Source of the DNA: an uncultured Oscillospiraceae bacterium
Lineage (GTDB): Bacteria > Bacillota > Clostridia > Oscillospirales > Oscillospiraceae
Length of the DNA stretch: 43,465 nucleotides
Direction of reading: 5' to 3'
Assembly: GCA_910588975.1 (NCBI GenBank)
Contig: CAJUSE010000014.1
Coordinates: 1 to 43,465, forward strand
Each line of letters begins with the position of its first letter. Positions within the stretch are counted from its first letter, which is position 1. The translations under genes were made by a program, and so were the position numbers. The notes beneath the pieces are model-generated. The model was not told the DNA's origin, did not search any database, and worked only from the letters and a program-made list of their open reading frames with translations. Positions 15,658 to 22,890 of the stretch are shown one piece after another.

Positions 15658-17099
15658 CAGTAGGCCACGCCCCAGTAGATCATCTTCTGGGCGGGCTTGC
15701 CGCAGATGGCGCAGGTGTCGCCCAAATGCTCCTGGGCGAAGGGGATACAGCGGGAGGTCATGCCCGCCTCCTCCTTCATCTTCATCTCGCACTCCAACGA
15801 GCCGCACCACATGGTCTTGATAAAGCCACCCTTCTCCTCCTGAATGGCCTTTGCCTCCTCCAGGGAGTAGGCCGGCCAGATCCGCTCGGTCAGATGGGCC
15901 TTGGCCTTGGCATAGAGAGCGTCGTGGATGTCGTCCAGCAGCTTGGCCACCGTCTCCTCAATGCCGTCCAGACTCACAAAGACCTTCTCGCCATTGTCCC
16001 GGCGGACCAGAACGCACTGGTTCTTCTCCATGTCCTTGGGCCCCAGCTCCAGCCGGAGGGGCACGCCCTTCATCTCATACTGGGCGAACTTCCAGCCCGG
16101 GGACTGCTCGCTGTCGTCCATCTGGGCCCGGATCCCGGCGGCCTTCAGCCGGTCCATGACGGCGGTGTTGGCCTTGATGACCCCCTCCTTGTGCTGGGCC
16201 ACCGGAATGACGACCACCTGGATGGGGGCCACCCGGGGGGGCAGCACCAGGCCCCGGTTGTCTCCGTGGGTCATGATGATACCGGCGATGGTCCGGGTGG
16301 AGTAACCCCAGGAGGTCTCAAAGGGGGTCACCTGCTTGTTTTCCTTGTCGGTATAGGCGATGTCAAAGGCCTTGGCGAAGCCGTCGCCGAAGTAGTGGCT
16401 GGTGCCGTTCTGAAGGGCCTTGCCGTCGTGCATCATGCACTCCACGGTATAGGTCCGCTCGGCCCCGGCAAACTTCTCCTTGTCCGTCTTCATACCCAGA
16501 ATGACGGGCATGGCCAAAAACTCCTCACAGCACTGGGCGTAGATCTGGTGCATCCGCTCGGTCTCCTCAATGGCCTCCTCTGCCGTGGCGTGGAGGGTAT
16601 GGCCCTCCTGCCACAAAAACTCCCGGTGGCGCAGGAAGGGGCGGGAGGTCTTTTCCCACCGCAGCACGCTGCACCACTGGTTATATTTCAGGGGCAGGTC
16701 CCGCCAGGAGTGGACGATCCGGCTCCAGTGGTCGCAAAAGAGGGTCTCAGAGGTGGGCCGGATACACAGCTTCTCCTCCAGCTCCTCGTTGCCCCCCAGG
16801 GTCACCCAAGCGCACTCGGGGGCAAAGCCCTCCACATGGTCCTTCTCCTTCTGCAAAAGGCTCTCGGGGATGAGCATGGGCATGGCCACATTGGTGTGTC
16901 CCGTCTCCTTGAACTTCTTGTCCAGATAGCTCTGAATATTCTCCCAAATGGCATAGCCATAGGGGCGGTAGATGAACATACCCTTCACGCTGCTGTAATC
17001 GATCAGCTCGGCCTTGGTGCACACATCGGTGAACCACTGGGTAAAGTCCACCTCCATATCGGTGATCTGCTCCACCTGCTTCTTGTTATCCTGTGCCAT
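15657..17099 (-). CDS. proS: prolyl-tRNA synthetase, type 3 (archaeal/eukaryal-like)
   Basis: The 480-residue enzyme charges tRNA-Pro. Class II motifs are visible: motif 2 around RWEKTSRPFLRHREFLWQEGHT (about residues 148-169) and motif 3 around TRTIAGIIMTHGDNRGLVLPPRVAP. The anticodon-binding domain follows (VVVIPVAQHKEG). The C-terminal zinc-type domain has Cys residues in MWCGSLECEMK and DTCAICGKPAQ and the usual terminal Tyr (GVAY). There is no bacterial-type editing insertion, in keeping with the type 3 length. The ATG at 17099 has AGGAAGG ten bases upstream. This ribosome site is complementary to part of an upstream leader ORF, described separately. Confidence 0.97.
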   Translation of the reverse strand: MAQDNKKQVEQITDMEVDFTQWFTDVCTKAELIDYSSVKGMFIYRPYGYAIWENIQSYLDKKFKETGHTNVAMPMLIPESLLQKEKDHVEGFAPECAWVTLGGNEELEEKLCIRPTSETLFCDHWSRIVHSWRDLPLKYNQWCSVLRWEKTSRPFLRHREFLWQEGHTLHATAEEAIEETERMHQIYAQCCEEFLAMPVILGMKTDKEKFAGAERTYTVECMMHDGKALQNGTSHYFGDGFAKAFDIAYTDKENKQVTPFETSWGYSTRTIAGIIMTHGDNRGLVLPPRVAPIQVVVIPVAQHKEGVIKANTAVMDRLKAAGIRAQMDDSEQSPGWKFAQYEMKGVPLRLELGPKDMEKNQCVLVRRDNGEKVFVSLDGIEETVAKLLDDIHDALYAKAKAHLTERIWPAYSLEEAKAIQEEKGGFIKTMWCGSLECEMKMKEEAGMTSRCIPFAQEHLGDTCAICGKPAQKMIYWGVAY

Positions 17100-17156
17100 A
17101 TTTTATGTTCCTTCCTTTTCCGATTTATATGTTGTCATGTCACTGCTTTCCCGGCG

Positions 17157-17222
17157 TCAAGGTCGAGGTCGCAGAGGGGCAGGAAGGGCCCGGGTGACGG
17201 TGTATACAGTTTTTGTGTTCAC
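17157..17222 (-). CDS. candidate proline-rich leader peptide of proS
   Basis: A 21-codon frame starts GTG at 17222 with AAAGGAGGG at 17239-17231 and ends TGA at 17159-17157. The peptide starts MNTKTVYTVTR and ends ALPAPLRPRP: four prolines, all CCT codons, in the last eight residues. It lies about 25 bases after a sigma-A promoter and 57 bases before proS. The segment CTTCCT within it (RNA CCUUCCU, 17187-17181) is the exact complement of the proS ribosome site AGGAAGG (17116-17110). GUCAC/GUGAC and CCCGG/CCGGG pairings also connect its middle to the region after its stop. I infer ribosome-sensing control of proS by charged tRNA-Pro. Codon conservation in relatives has not been tested. Confidence 0.6.
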   Translation of the reverse strand: MNTKTVYTVTRALPAPLRPRP

Positions 17223-17254
17223 AATTTTACCCTCCTTTGGAAGGATCGGAGTTC

Positions 17255-17283
17255 ATTGTACGTCAGGGGAGGCGAAAAGTCAA
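17255..17283 (-). promoter_or_regulatory. sigma-A promoter of the proS leader transcript
   Basis: On the minus strand TTGACT (17283-17278) and TACAAT (17260-17255) are separated by 17 bp. Transcription would begin near 17248, about 150 bases upstream of the proS ATG, and includes the leader ORF. No T-box signature (AGGGTGGNACCGCG) is present in this leader. Confidence 0.75.
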
Positions 17284-17324
17284 GGGCAGGCCGCCCCCAC
17301 GGCGAAAGGCATGCCAAATAGCTT

Positions 17325-18173
17325 TTAGCTTTCCTTTCGTGCAAACGCCAGCACCTGCTCCCCCTGTTCATAGCCCATATGGTAGAGCCGCTCGATGGCC
17401 TCCCTGTCCCGGGTGAGGGTGGCCATGCCGGCAATGTCGCTGGGGGCCACCAGCAGGGCTGTGCCCTCCTGGGCCAGCTTCTTCACCGCTGCCACATCCC
17501 GGTTGTACCGGGCGGCACGGCGCTTCAGGGCGGCAAAGGCGGCCGGATACCGGCGCAGCACCTTTTCCATCACATCCTCGTGGGCCAGGGCGGGCCGGCG
17601 ATAATCGGCGGGCCGGGTGAGCAGCACCACCAGCCGGTCACAGCCCATCTCCAGAGCGTGGCGGTAGGGCACCGGGTCGGCCACCCCGCCGTCAAAGCCC
17701 AGCTTCCCGTGGACGGGGTAGGGCTTGCAGGCCCCGGGGACGCAGCAGCTGGCCTTGATCACGCTGAAATCTCCTTCGGCAAGCTCGCTTTTGTCATAGT
17801 ACACCGGCTCACCGGTGGCGGCGTCGGTGACCACCGCTTCATACCGGGCGGAGCTGGCGTTGAAGGCGGCCAGGTCCACGGGGTCCTCCCCCTCCGGGCC
17901 GGAGACGGTGGTGTAGACATAGTCCAGATCCACGTAGGAGCCCGTCCTGACCACATTGGACACCGACATATACTCCTTGCGGAAGGCGTAGTCCACATAG
18001 CTTTTCAAATTCCGGCCCCGTTGGCCGGCCAGGAAGGTGATCATGTTGGCGCTGCCGGCGGAGACCCCCAGCAGGTAGTCAAAGGGCTGGACCTTCTGGT
18101 CCATCAGGTAGTCGTAGATGCCGGCGGTAAAGGCGCCCCGCATCCCGCCGCCCACGTCGATCAGGCCGAGCAT
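17325..18173 (-). CDS. patatin-like phospholipase family protein
   Basis: The 282-residue protein has all patatin signatures. GGGMRGAFTAGI (residues 8-19) is the oxyanion loop, GVSAG (36-40) carries the catalytic Ser38, and DGGVADPVP (161-169) carries the catalytic Asp161 of the Ser-Asp dyad. It resembles the cytosolic bacterial lysophospholipase/esterase group (RssA/YjjU-like). No signal peptide or membrane helix is present. GAAAGGAAGG precedes the ATG. Its substrate is unknown. The 375-base region upstream holds a structured repeat rather than a gene. Confidence 0.92.
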   Translation of the reverse strand: MLGLIDVGGGMRGAFTAGIYDYLMDQKVQPFDYLLGVSAGSANMITFLAGQRGRNLKSYVDYAFRKEYMSVSNVVRTGSYVDLDYVYTTVSGPEGEDPVDLAAFNASSARYEAVVTDAATGEPVYYDKSELAEGDFSVIKASCCVPGACKPYPVHGKLGFDGGVADPVPYRHALEMGCDRLVVLLTRPADYRRPALAHEDVMEKVLRRYPAAFAALKRRAARYNRDVAAVKKLAQEGTALLVAPSDIAGMATLTRDREAIERLYHMGYEQGEQVLAFARKES

Positions 18174-18292
18174 GACATCCTTCCTTTCAGGGGATAGAAA
18201 GTGTTTGTTTCTATTTGAAAAACGGACACACTATTATGTCCGCTTTCGTGGTCTGTACTGTCTTGTGGGAACGTCCAATAGCTGTCTGCTTT

Positions 18293-18452
18293 TCCACCTG
18301 ACAGGTGAAAAGGGTTCGAGGGGGCTTTCTTTTCCGGAAAAGAAAGCCCCCTCGAGCTCCCCCAGAAAAGCGCCAGGGAACCCTTTCGATGGGGTTCCCT
18401 GGACCCTCCTGGACGACCAAAGAGGGGCCGACTGCGGTCGCCCCTCTTTGGA
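18293..18452. repeat. multi-hairpin dispersed element, copy 1
   Basis: The gap 18174-18548 has no credible gene. It contains a lead segment TTTTCCACCTGACAGGTG, a perfect 38-bp palindrome at 18317-18354, and the linker CTCCCCCAGAAAAGC. Next are a hairpin with 11-bp arms (18373-18383 and 18392-18402) around the loop TTTCGATG, and a third hairpin (CCAAAGAGGGG / CCCCTCTTTGG, 18417-18451, with an inner CGAC/GTCG extension). A second copy starts at 43327. Stems differ between the copies but stay paired, while loop and linker are conserved, which points to selection on structure. Confidence 0.85.
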
Positions 18453-18548
18453 AACACCCCAGGGCTGTTCTGCTTTGGGTTTGCTGGCCTCCAACCTGCA
18501 CTTTGTAGCAGGTTTCCGGGCACGGAAAAACAAGGCCCCCACATCTCA

Positions 18549-20225
18549 TCACTCGGCAGAAATCATATAGTAGTACACCGGCTGGCCGCCCGAGAGCAGG
18601 GTGATCTCGGCCTGGGGGCACAGCTGGGCGAAGAGGTCCCGGGTCTTTTCGGCATCGGCCTCGCTCACGTCGGAGCCGTAGTAGATATTGATGAACTCGC
18701 CGTTCTGGTAGGTCTCCTCTCCGGCCAGCTTCTTCAACAGCTCCTCCAGATCGGGCTGGGCGTCAAAAAGCTGCCCGTTGAGCAGGGCCATGTAGTCTCC
18801 CTGCTTGATTTGGAAGCCCTCAAAGTCACTGTCCCGGGCGGCGTAGGTCACCTCGGAGGTGGACACGGCGGCCATGGCCTCGGTCATGGCGGTGACATTG
18901 TCCTCTACCTCGGCGTCCGGGTCCATGTTCAGCAGGGCGGTGACCCCCTGGGGAATGGTGCGGGAGGGGATGACCACCACCCGCTTACCCTCCACCATGT
19001 CCACGCACTGTTCGGCGGCCATGATGATGTTCTTGTTGTTGGGCAGCACAAAGACCACCTCGGCAGGGGTGGCGTTGATCTGGCGCAGGATGTCCTCGGT
19101 GGCCGGGTTCATGGTCTGGCCCCCGGAGATGATGCCGTCCACCCCCAGATCCCGGAACACGTCGGCCAGGCCGCCGCCGGCGCAGACAGCCACCACACCG
19201 TACTTCTTCTCGGGCTGGGCCACGGTCTCCCCGCCGCCCTCCAGCTGCTCCTCCACCGCATCCAGATCGTCGGTGGACTGGACGTGCTTGCCGGCGGCCA
19301 GATCTTCGGCCTGGGTGCGCATATTCTCGATCTTGGCCAGCTCCAGCGTGCCGTACTTCTGGCTCTCGGTGAGGGCCACGCCGGGGGTGTCGGTGTGGAC
19401 GTGGACCTTGAACTCCTCGTCGCTCTCGCTGATGACCAGGCTGTCGCCGATGCTGCTCAGATAGGCCTGCAGGGGCTCCAGGTTCACGTTGGGGTCGTCC
19501 TTGCGGACGATATATACCGTGTCGAAGGTGAAGGTGATCTCCTCGGCGGCGATGGCGGCGTAGTCGGCGGCCTTGTTCTCCTCCTGCTCCAGGGAGCCCT
19601 CGGGCATGGGCAGGCCCTGCAGCTCGTCCATCATGCCCTGGAGAATGACCAGAAAGCCCTTGCCGCCCGAGTCCACCACCCCGGCCTTTTTCAGCACGGG
19701 GTTCTGCTCGGTGGTGTGCTCCAGGGCCACAAGACCCTCGGAGATGGCCTTGTCCAGCACATATTCCACGCCGTCGTCCTCCCGGGCGGCGGCGGCAGCG
19801 GCGGCGGCCGAGAGCCGGGAGACGGTGAGGATGGTGCCCTCAGCGGGCTTCATCACCGCCTTGTAGGCGGCGGCCACGCCAAAGTCCAGGGCGATGGCAA
19901 AGTCCCGGCCGTCGATGATGTCCTTGTCCTTCACCGCCTTGGCAAAGCCCCGGAACAGCAGGGACAGGATGACGCCCGAGTTGCCCCGGGCCCCCCGGAG
20001 CAGGGCGTTGGCGGTGGCGTTGGCCGCCTCGCCCACGGTGTGGAAGCTCTTCTTGCCCATCTCGGCGGCAGCGGTGGAGATGGTCATGGACATATTGGTG
20101 CCCGTGTCCCCGTCGGGGACGGGGAAGACGTTGAGCTCGTTGATCTGCTGCTTCTGGGCGTTGATGGCGGCCGAGGCGTGGACCACCATCCGGGCAAACA
20201 GGGCAGCGTCAATGGTCTTTATCAT
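18549..20225 (-). CDS. fakA: DAK2-domain fatty acid kinase FakA/YloV-like protein
   Basis: The 558-residue protein starts MIKTIDAALFARMVVHASAAI at ATG 20225, after AAAGGACGG; an upstream ATG overlaps the neighbouring gene. Residues 32-45 (NVFPVPDGDTGTNM) are the metal/nucleotide site of the DAK2 kinase domain, followed by RGARGNSGVILS. A middle domain and a C-terminal DegV-like/FakA-C region (VVAVCAGGGLADVFRDLGVDGIISGGQTMNPATEDIL) complete the family layout. FakA phosphorylates fatty acids held by FakB (DegV) proteins for phospholipid synthesis; no fakB lies in the window. The pair with the Asp23 gene upstream mirrors yloU-yloV of Bacilli. Confidence 0.93.
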   Translation of the reverse strand: MIKTIDAALFARMVVHASAAINAQKQQINELNVFPVPDGDTGTNMSMTISTAAAEMGKKSFHTVGEAANATANALLRGARGNSGVILSLLFRGFAKAVKDKDIIDGRDFAIALDFGVAAAYKAVMKPAEGTILTVSRLSAAAAAAAAREDDGVEYVLDKAISEGLVALEHTTEQNPVLKKAGVVDSGGKGFLVILQGMMDELQGLPMPEGSLEQEENKAADYAAIAAEEITFTFDTVYIVRKDDPNVNLEPLQAYLSSIGDSLVISESDEEFKVHVHTDTPGVALTESQKYGTLELAKIENMRTQAEDLAAGKHVQSTDDLDAVEEQLEGGGETVAQPEKKYGVVAVCAGGGLADVFRDLGVDGIISGGQTMNPATEDILRQINATPAEVVFVLPNNKNIIMAAEQCVDMVEGKRVVVIPSRTIPQGVTALLNMDPDAEVEDNVTAMTEAMAAVSTSEVTYAARDSDFEGFQIKQGDYMALLNGQLFDAQPDLEELLKKLAGEETYQNGEFINIYYGSDVSEADAEKTRDLFAQLCPQAEITLLSGGQPVYYYMISAE

Positions 20226-20241
20226 GTCAGCCACCGTCCTT

Positions 20242-20592
20242 TCACCCGTTGACCATGGAGTCCACAAAGACATCCACGCTCTTGACTTCCACGCCGGTGG
20301 CCCGGCTGACCTGATAGCGCACGGTGTTCATGATGGCCCGGCTGGTGGCCATGAGGTTGACCCCGTTCTCCACGATGATGTGCAGCTCCAGGGAGATGGA
20401 CTCGTCCTCGTTGTAGGTCACCTTGACGCCCTTGGCCATGGACTCCCGCCGGAGCAGGTGGACCAGGCCGTCGGTGGTGGAGCGGATGGCCATGCCCTTT
20501 ACGCCAAAGCAGCTGGTGGCGGCGGCACCGGTGATGTTGGTGAACACATCGGCGCTGATGGAGATCTGGCCCTTCTCAGTTTGAAATTTCAT
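20242..20592 (-). CDS. yloU: Asp23/Gls24 family envelope-stress protein (YloU-like)
   Basis: The 116-residue protein starts MKFQTEKGQISISADVFTNITGAAATSCFGVKGMA and carries the Asp23 core IRSTTDGLVHLLRRE...VKVTYNEDESISLELHIIVENGVNLMATSRAIMNTVRYQVSRATGVEVKSVDVFVDSMV. Members are abundant cytosolic or membrane-associated proteins linked to cell-wall stress. The gene lies 16 bases upstream of fakA on the same strand, the usual yloUV arrangement. AGAAAGGAAGGG precedes the ATG. The 5' leader has a small hairpin (ATACCG/CGGTAT, about 20629-20645). Confidence 0.92.
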   Translation of the reverse strand: MKFQTEKGQISISADVFTNITGAAATSCFGVKGMAIRSTTDGLVHLLRRESMAKGVKVTYNEDESISLELHIIVENGVNLMATSRAIMNTVRYQVSRATGVEVKSVDVFVDSMVNG

Positions 20593-20698
20593 AAGACCCT
20601 TCCTTTCTTGCGCATGGGGTCGATTTTGATACCGCTTTTCGGTATGAGGGGTATGGAACCATGTATATGGTTATAGCACAACCATGATAGCATATTCT

Positions 20699-20727
20699 AT
20701 TCTAAGCCATTTTCGCCAAAATTACAA
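20699..20727 (-). promoter_or_regulatory. promoter of the yloU-fakA operon
   Basis: On the minus strand TTGTAA (20727-20722) and TAGAAT (20704-20699) are 17 bp apart, about 105 bases before the Asp23 ATG. Both hexamers match the sigma-A consensus at 4-5 of 6 positions. Confidence 0.6.
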
Positions 20728-20749
20728 GGAAAAAAGTGGAGAGAAATGA

Positions 20750-20778
20750 TTGTAATTTCCCTCAAAAACGTGTACACT
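20750..20778 (+). promoter_or_regulatory. possible promoter of the 61-aa membrane protein
   Basis: TTGTAA (20750-20755) and TACACT (20773-20778) are 17 bp apart, about 58 bases upstream of the ATG. It is divergent from and close to the yloU promoter. The match to consensus is moderate. Confidence 0.45.
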
Positions 20779-20835
20779 ATAACTACCCATAAAAAAAGGG
20801 AACAGATACCCATTCAAAAAGGAGGTACGGGAACT

Positions 20836-21021
20836 ATGAAGACCGCCCGTTTCGTACTCAAGATCGTGGCCGGGGCCCTCACCGCTGCCGCCGCTATCTG
20901 CTGCATCATCGCCTATTGGGACAAGATCGTGGAGGCCATCACCACCGTGGGGGCCAAGCTGGGTTGCCCCCGCTGCGCCGCCCGGGCCGAGTATGACGAC
21001 TACGCCGACTGGGACGAGTAA
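20836..21021 (+). CDS. small single-pass membrane protein with CxxC
   Basis: The 61-residue product starts MKTARFVLKIVAGALTAAAA. One hydrophobic helix (about residues 6-27) is followed by a short extramembrane part with CPRC (a CxxC pair) and an acidic tail EYDDYADWDE. AAAGGAGGT precedes the ATG at 20836; an upstream in-frame ATG lacks a ribosome site. It is flanked by its own promoter and terminator, so it is a real monocistronic gene. The layout resembles small membrane proteins widespread in Oscillospiraceae; the function is unknown, and metal binding by CPRC is only possible. Confidence 0.75.
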   Translation: MKTARFVLKIVAGALTAAAAICCIIAYWDKIVEAITTVGAKLGCPRCAARAEYDDYADWDE

Positions 21022-21040
21022 GAGAATAGAACAAGGCAAA

Positions 21041-21078
21041 GACCGGGATGTGGAAAATTCCACATCCCGGTCTTTTGC
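21041..21078 (+). terminator. terminator of the 61-aa membrane protein gene
   Basis: GACCGGGATGTGGA (21041-21054) pairs with TCCACATCCCGGTC (21059-21072), followed by TTTT. It lies 19 bases after the stop. Confidence 0.88.
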
Positions 21079-21112
21079 TGCGGGGGGGCGGCGCCCGCTG
21101 CCGCAGCCGGGG

Positions 21113-21251
21113 AAAATACCCCCTCTCCGGCGGCATTTCCATCACGTGGCCGGACGGGGCCTGATGATCTCCTCAATGTATCGTGGCGGCGGAGGTACCC
21201 CAATGCCCTACGGGAGTCACACCCGCCCTTGGAGCCGGAGAGGGGTATTTT
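21113..21251. repeat. 140-bp intergenic inverted-repeat element
   Basis: The 380-base space before the MATE gene holds long-range inverted arms: AAAATACCCCCTCTCCGGC (21113-21131) and GCCGGAGAGGGGTATTTT (21234-21251), complementary apart from one G. Between them is GC-rich sequence including GGTACCCCAATGCCCTACGG. A short frame runs through it, but no ribosome site or family is evident. A palindromic GC block (GGGCGGCGCCC) precedes it. It is probably a miniature dispersed repeat; no known riboswitch core was recognised. Confidence 0.5.
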
Positions 21252-21312
21252 TTTCGGTGCGCCTGTCTCAATTGCCTTACTGCCCTCTTCCGACAAAAAT
21301 TTTGCAAATCTG

Positions 21313-21341
21313 TTGCCTTTCCCCTAAAAATCGGATATAAT
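21313..21341 (+). promoter_or_regulatory. promoter of the MATE transporter gene
   Basis: TTGCCT (21313-21318) and a perfect TATAAT (21336-21341) are 17 bp apart, about 60 bases before the ATG. Confidence 0.7.
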
Positions 21342-21402
21342 CGTCCGGGCTGTCCCAGCGGGGCGGTCTTTTTCAAATTTTCTGTCGGGAAGGAGTCCCA
21401 CC

Positions 21403-22758
21403 ATGAAGCAGCGCACACACAATTTGAACATGACAGAGGGAGAGATCTGGAAGGTTATCCTGATGTTTTTCCTGCCCATGATGGCGGGCAACCTGATCCA
21501 GCAGCTCTACGCCACGGTGGATGCCATCATCGTGGGCCGGTTCGTGGGCAAGACAGGCCTCGCCGCCATCGACTCCATCATGGCCATGCTCCGCCTGCCC
21601 GGCAACGTGTTTGCCGGCCTGGGAGGCGGCTCCACCATCATCATCTCCCAGTATTTCGGCGCCAACCACCGGGAGGAGCTGGACAAGGCGGTCCATACCT
21701 CGATCCTCTTTTCCCTCACCGGCGGCGCCATTTTGTCTGTTGCCGGGGTGCTCATCGCCCCCTTCTGCGTGGACTGGCTTCAGGTGCCCCCGGAGCTGCG
21801 CAGCCAGGCCCTGGCCTATACCCGCATCTACTTTGCCGGCTTTTTGGTGACCATGTCCTATTACACCTCCGCCGGCACCCTCCGGGCCATGGGAGACTCC
21901 AGGACCCCCTTTGTGGCCATGGCCGTGGCCTGCGTGATCAATATCGTGCTGGACATCCTTATGGTGGGCCCCATGGGCATGGGGACCGCCGGCGCCGCTC
22001 TGGCCACCGTTATCGCCCAGGCCATCAGTATGCTCATCAACTTCCGGGCCCTGACCGCCCCCAGCTCCCCTGCCCCCATGGCCCTGAGCAAGATGAAAAT
22101 GGACCGGGAGGTCCTTCGCCGGACCCTGCGCCTGGGCGTGCCCCTGAGCCTTCAGGCCGCTGTCTACCCCATTGCCAACATGGCCATTCAGACCACCATC
22201 AACCTCACCGGCACTGACCACATCGCCGCCTGGGCGGTGTGCGCCAAGCTGGACATGATCATCTGGATGTGTGCCGACTCCCTGCCCTCCACTCTGGCCA
22301 CCTTTGTGGCCCAGAACCACGGCGCCGGCAAGGACCACCGGGCACGCCAGGGTATCCGCACCACCCTGGCCATGGGGGTGGGCCTCATCGGTGCCCTCAG
22401 CGTTATCCTCTACTTTGGCGCCGCCTGGCTGGGCCGGTTCTTTATCCCCGAGGCCGACTGGTCCATCCTGCCCCTGACGGGCAAGTACATGCACATGATG
22501 GCCCCCTTCTATTGGACCTATGTGGTGGGGGAGACCATCTGCGCCGCTGTCCGGGGAGAGGGGGAGACCCTGCGGCCCATGCTGCTCACCGTGGTGGGCA
22601 CCTGCGGCCTGCGCCTGGCCTGGGTGGCCTTCGCCGTTCCCATGAACCCGGTGATGGAGGTCATCCTCTGGGCCTTCCCCCTGTCCTGGATGGCCACCAG
22701 CCTGCTCATGGTCCTCTATTATTTTGGCTTTTACCGCCCCAAGCACAAGCTTGCATAA
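21403..22758 (+). CDS. MATE family efflux transporter
   Basis: The 451-residue protein has about 12 hydrophobic helices in the MATE/MatE two-bundle layout. The first half starts MKQRTHNLNMTEGEIWKVILMFFLPMMAGNLIQQLYATVDAIIVGRFVGKTGLAAI, the hallmark of the DinF/NorM-like branch common in Clostridia. Proteins of this family export cationic drugs or metabolites by Na+ or H+ antiport. GGGAAGGAG precedes the ATG. The gene is monocistronic, with its own promoter and terminator. The substrate cannot be predicted. Confidence 0.94.
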   Translation: MKQRTHNLNMTEGEIWKVILMFFLPMMAGNLIQQLYATVDAIIVGRFVGKTGLAAIDSIMAMLRLPGNVFAGLGGGSTIIISQYFGANHREELDKAVHTSILFSLTGGAILSVAGVLIAPFCVDWLQVPPELRSQALAYTRIYFAGFLVTMSYYTSAGTLRAMGDSRTPFVAMAVACVINIVLDILMVGPMGMGTAGAALATVIAQAISMLINFRALTAPSSPAPMALSKMKMDREVLRRTLRLGVPLSLQAAVYPIANMAIQTTINLTGTDHIAAWAVCAKLDMIIWMCADSLPSTLATFVAQNHGAGKDHRARQGIRTTLAMGVGLIGALSVILYFGAAWLGRFFIPEADWSILPLTGKYMHMMAPFYWTYVVGETICAAVRGEGETLRPMLLTVVGTCGLRLAWVAFAVPMNPVMEVILWAFPLSWMATSLLMVLYYFGFYRPKHKLA

Positions 22759-22782
22759 TCTTAACAATTTTTAAGCAAACTA

Positions 22783-22820
22783 AGGGCCCCCATTCATTGA
22801 TTTGAATGGGGGCCTTTTGT
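22783..22820 (+). terminator. terminator of the MATE gene
   Basis: GGCCCCCATTC (22785-22795) pairs with GAATGGGGGCC (22804-22814), followed by TTTTGTT. The flanking AAG/CTT extends the stem. Confidence 0.9.
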
Positions 22821-22890
22821 TAAAATGGAAACAATGCTGTAAGGGGGAGTATTTGCCCCGAACAGAAGAATTTGAATGGAGGAATATGAA

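Noticed and set aside
15409..15810. 133-aa version of the small gene after proS
   Set aside because: The extra N-terminal part lies inside proS in another frame; the TGATG start at 15657 is the natural one.
17100..17260. T-box riboswitch upstream of proS
   Set aside because: No AGGGTGGNACCGCG T-box sequence or specifier-loop layout is visible; a short Pro-rich ORF occupies the leader instead.
18161..18621. Several overlapping frames in the patatin-fakA gap
   Set aside because: They translate palindromic repeat sequence in both directions, lack ribosome sites and match no family.
21022..21402. Known riboswitch upstream of the MATE transporter
   Set aside because: I looked for SAM, TPP, yybP-ykoY and purine-type cores and saw none; the inverted repeat looks like a dispersed element, and the promoter lies after it.
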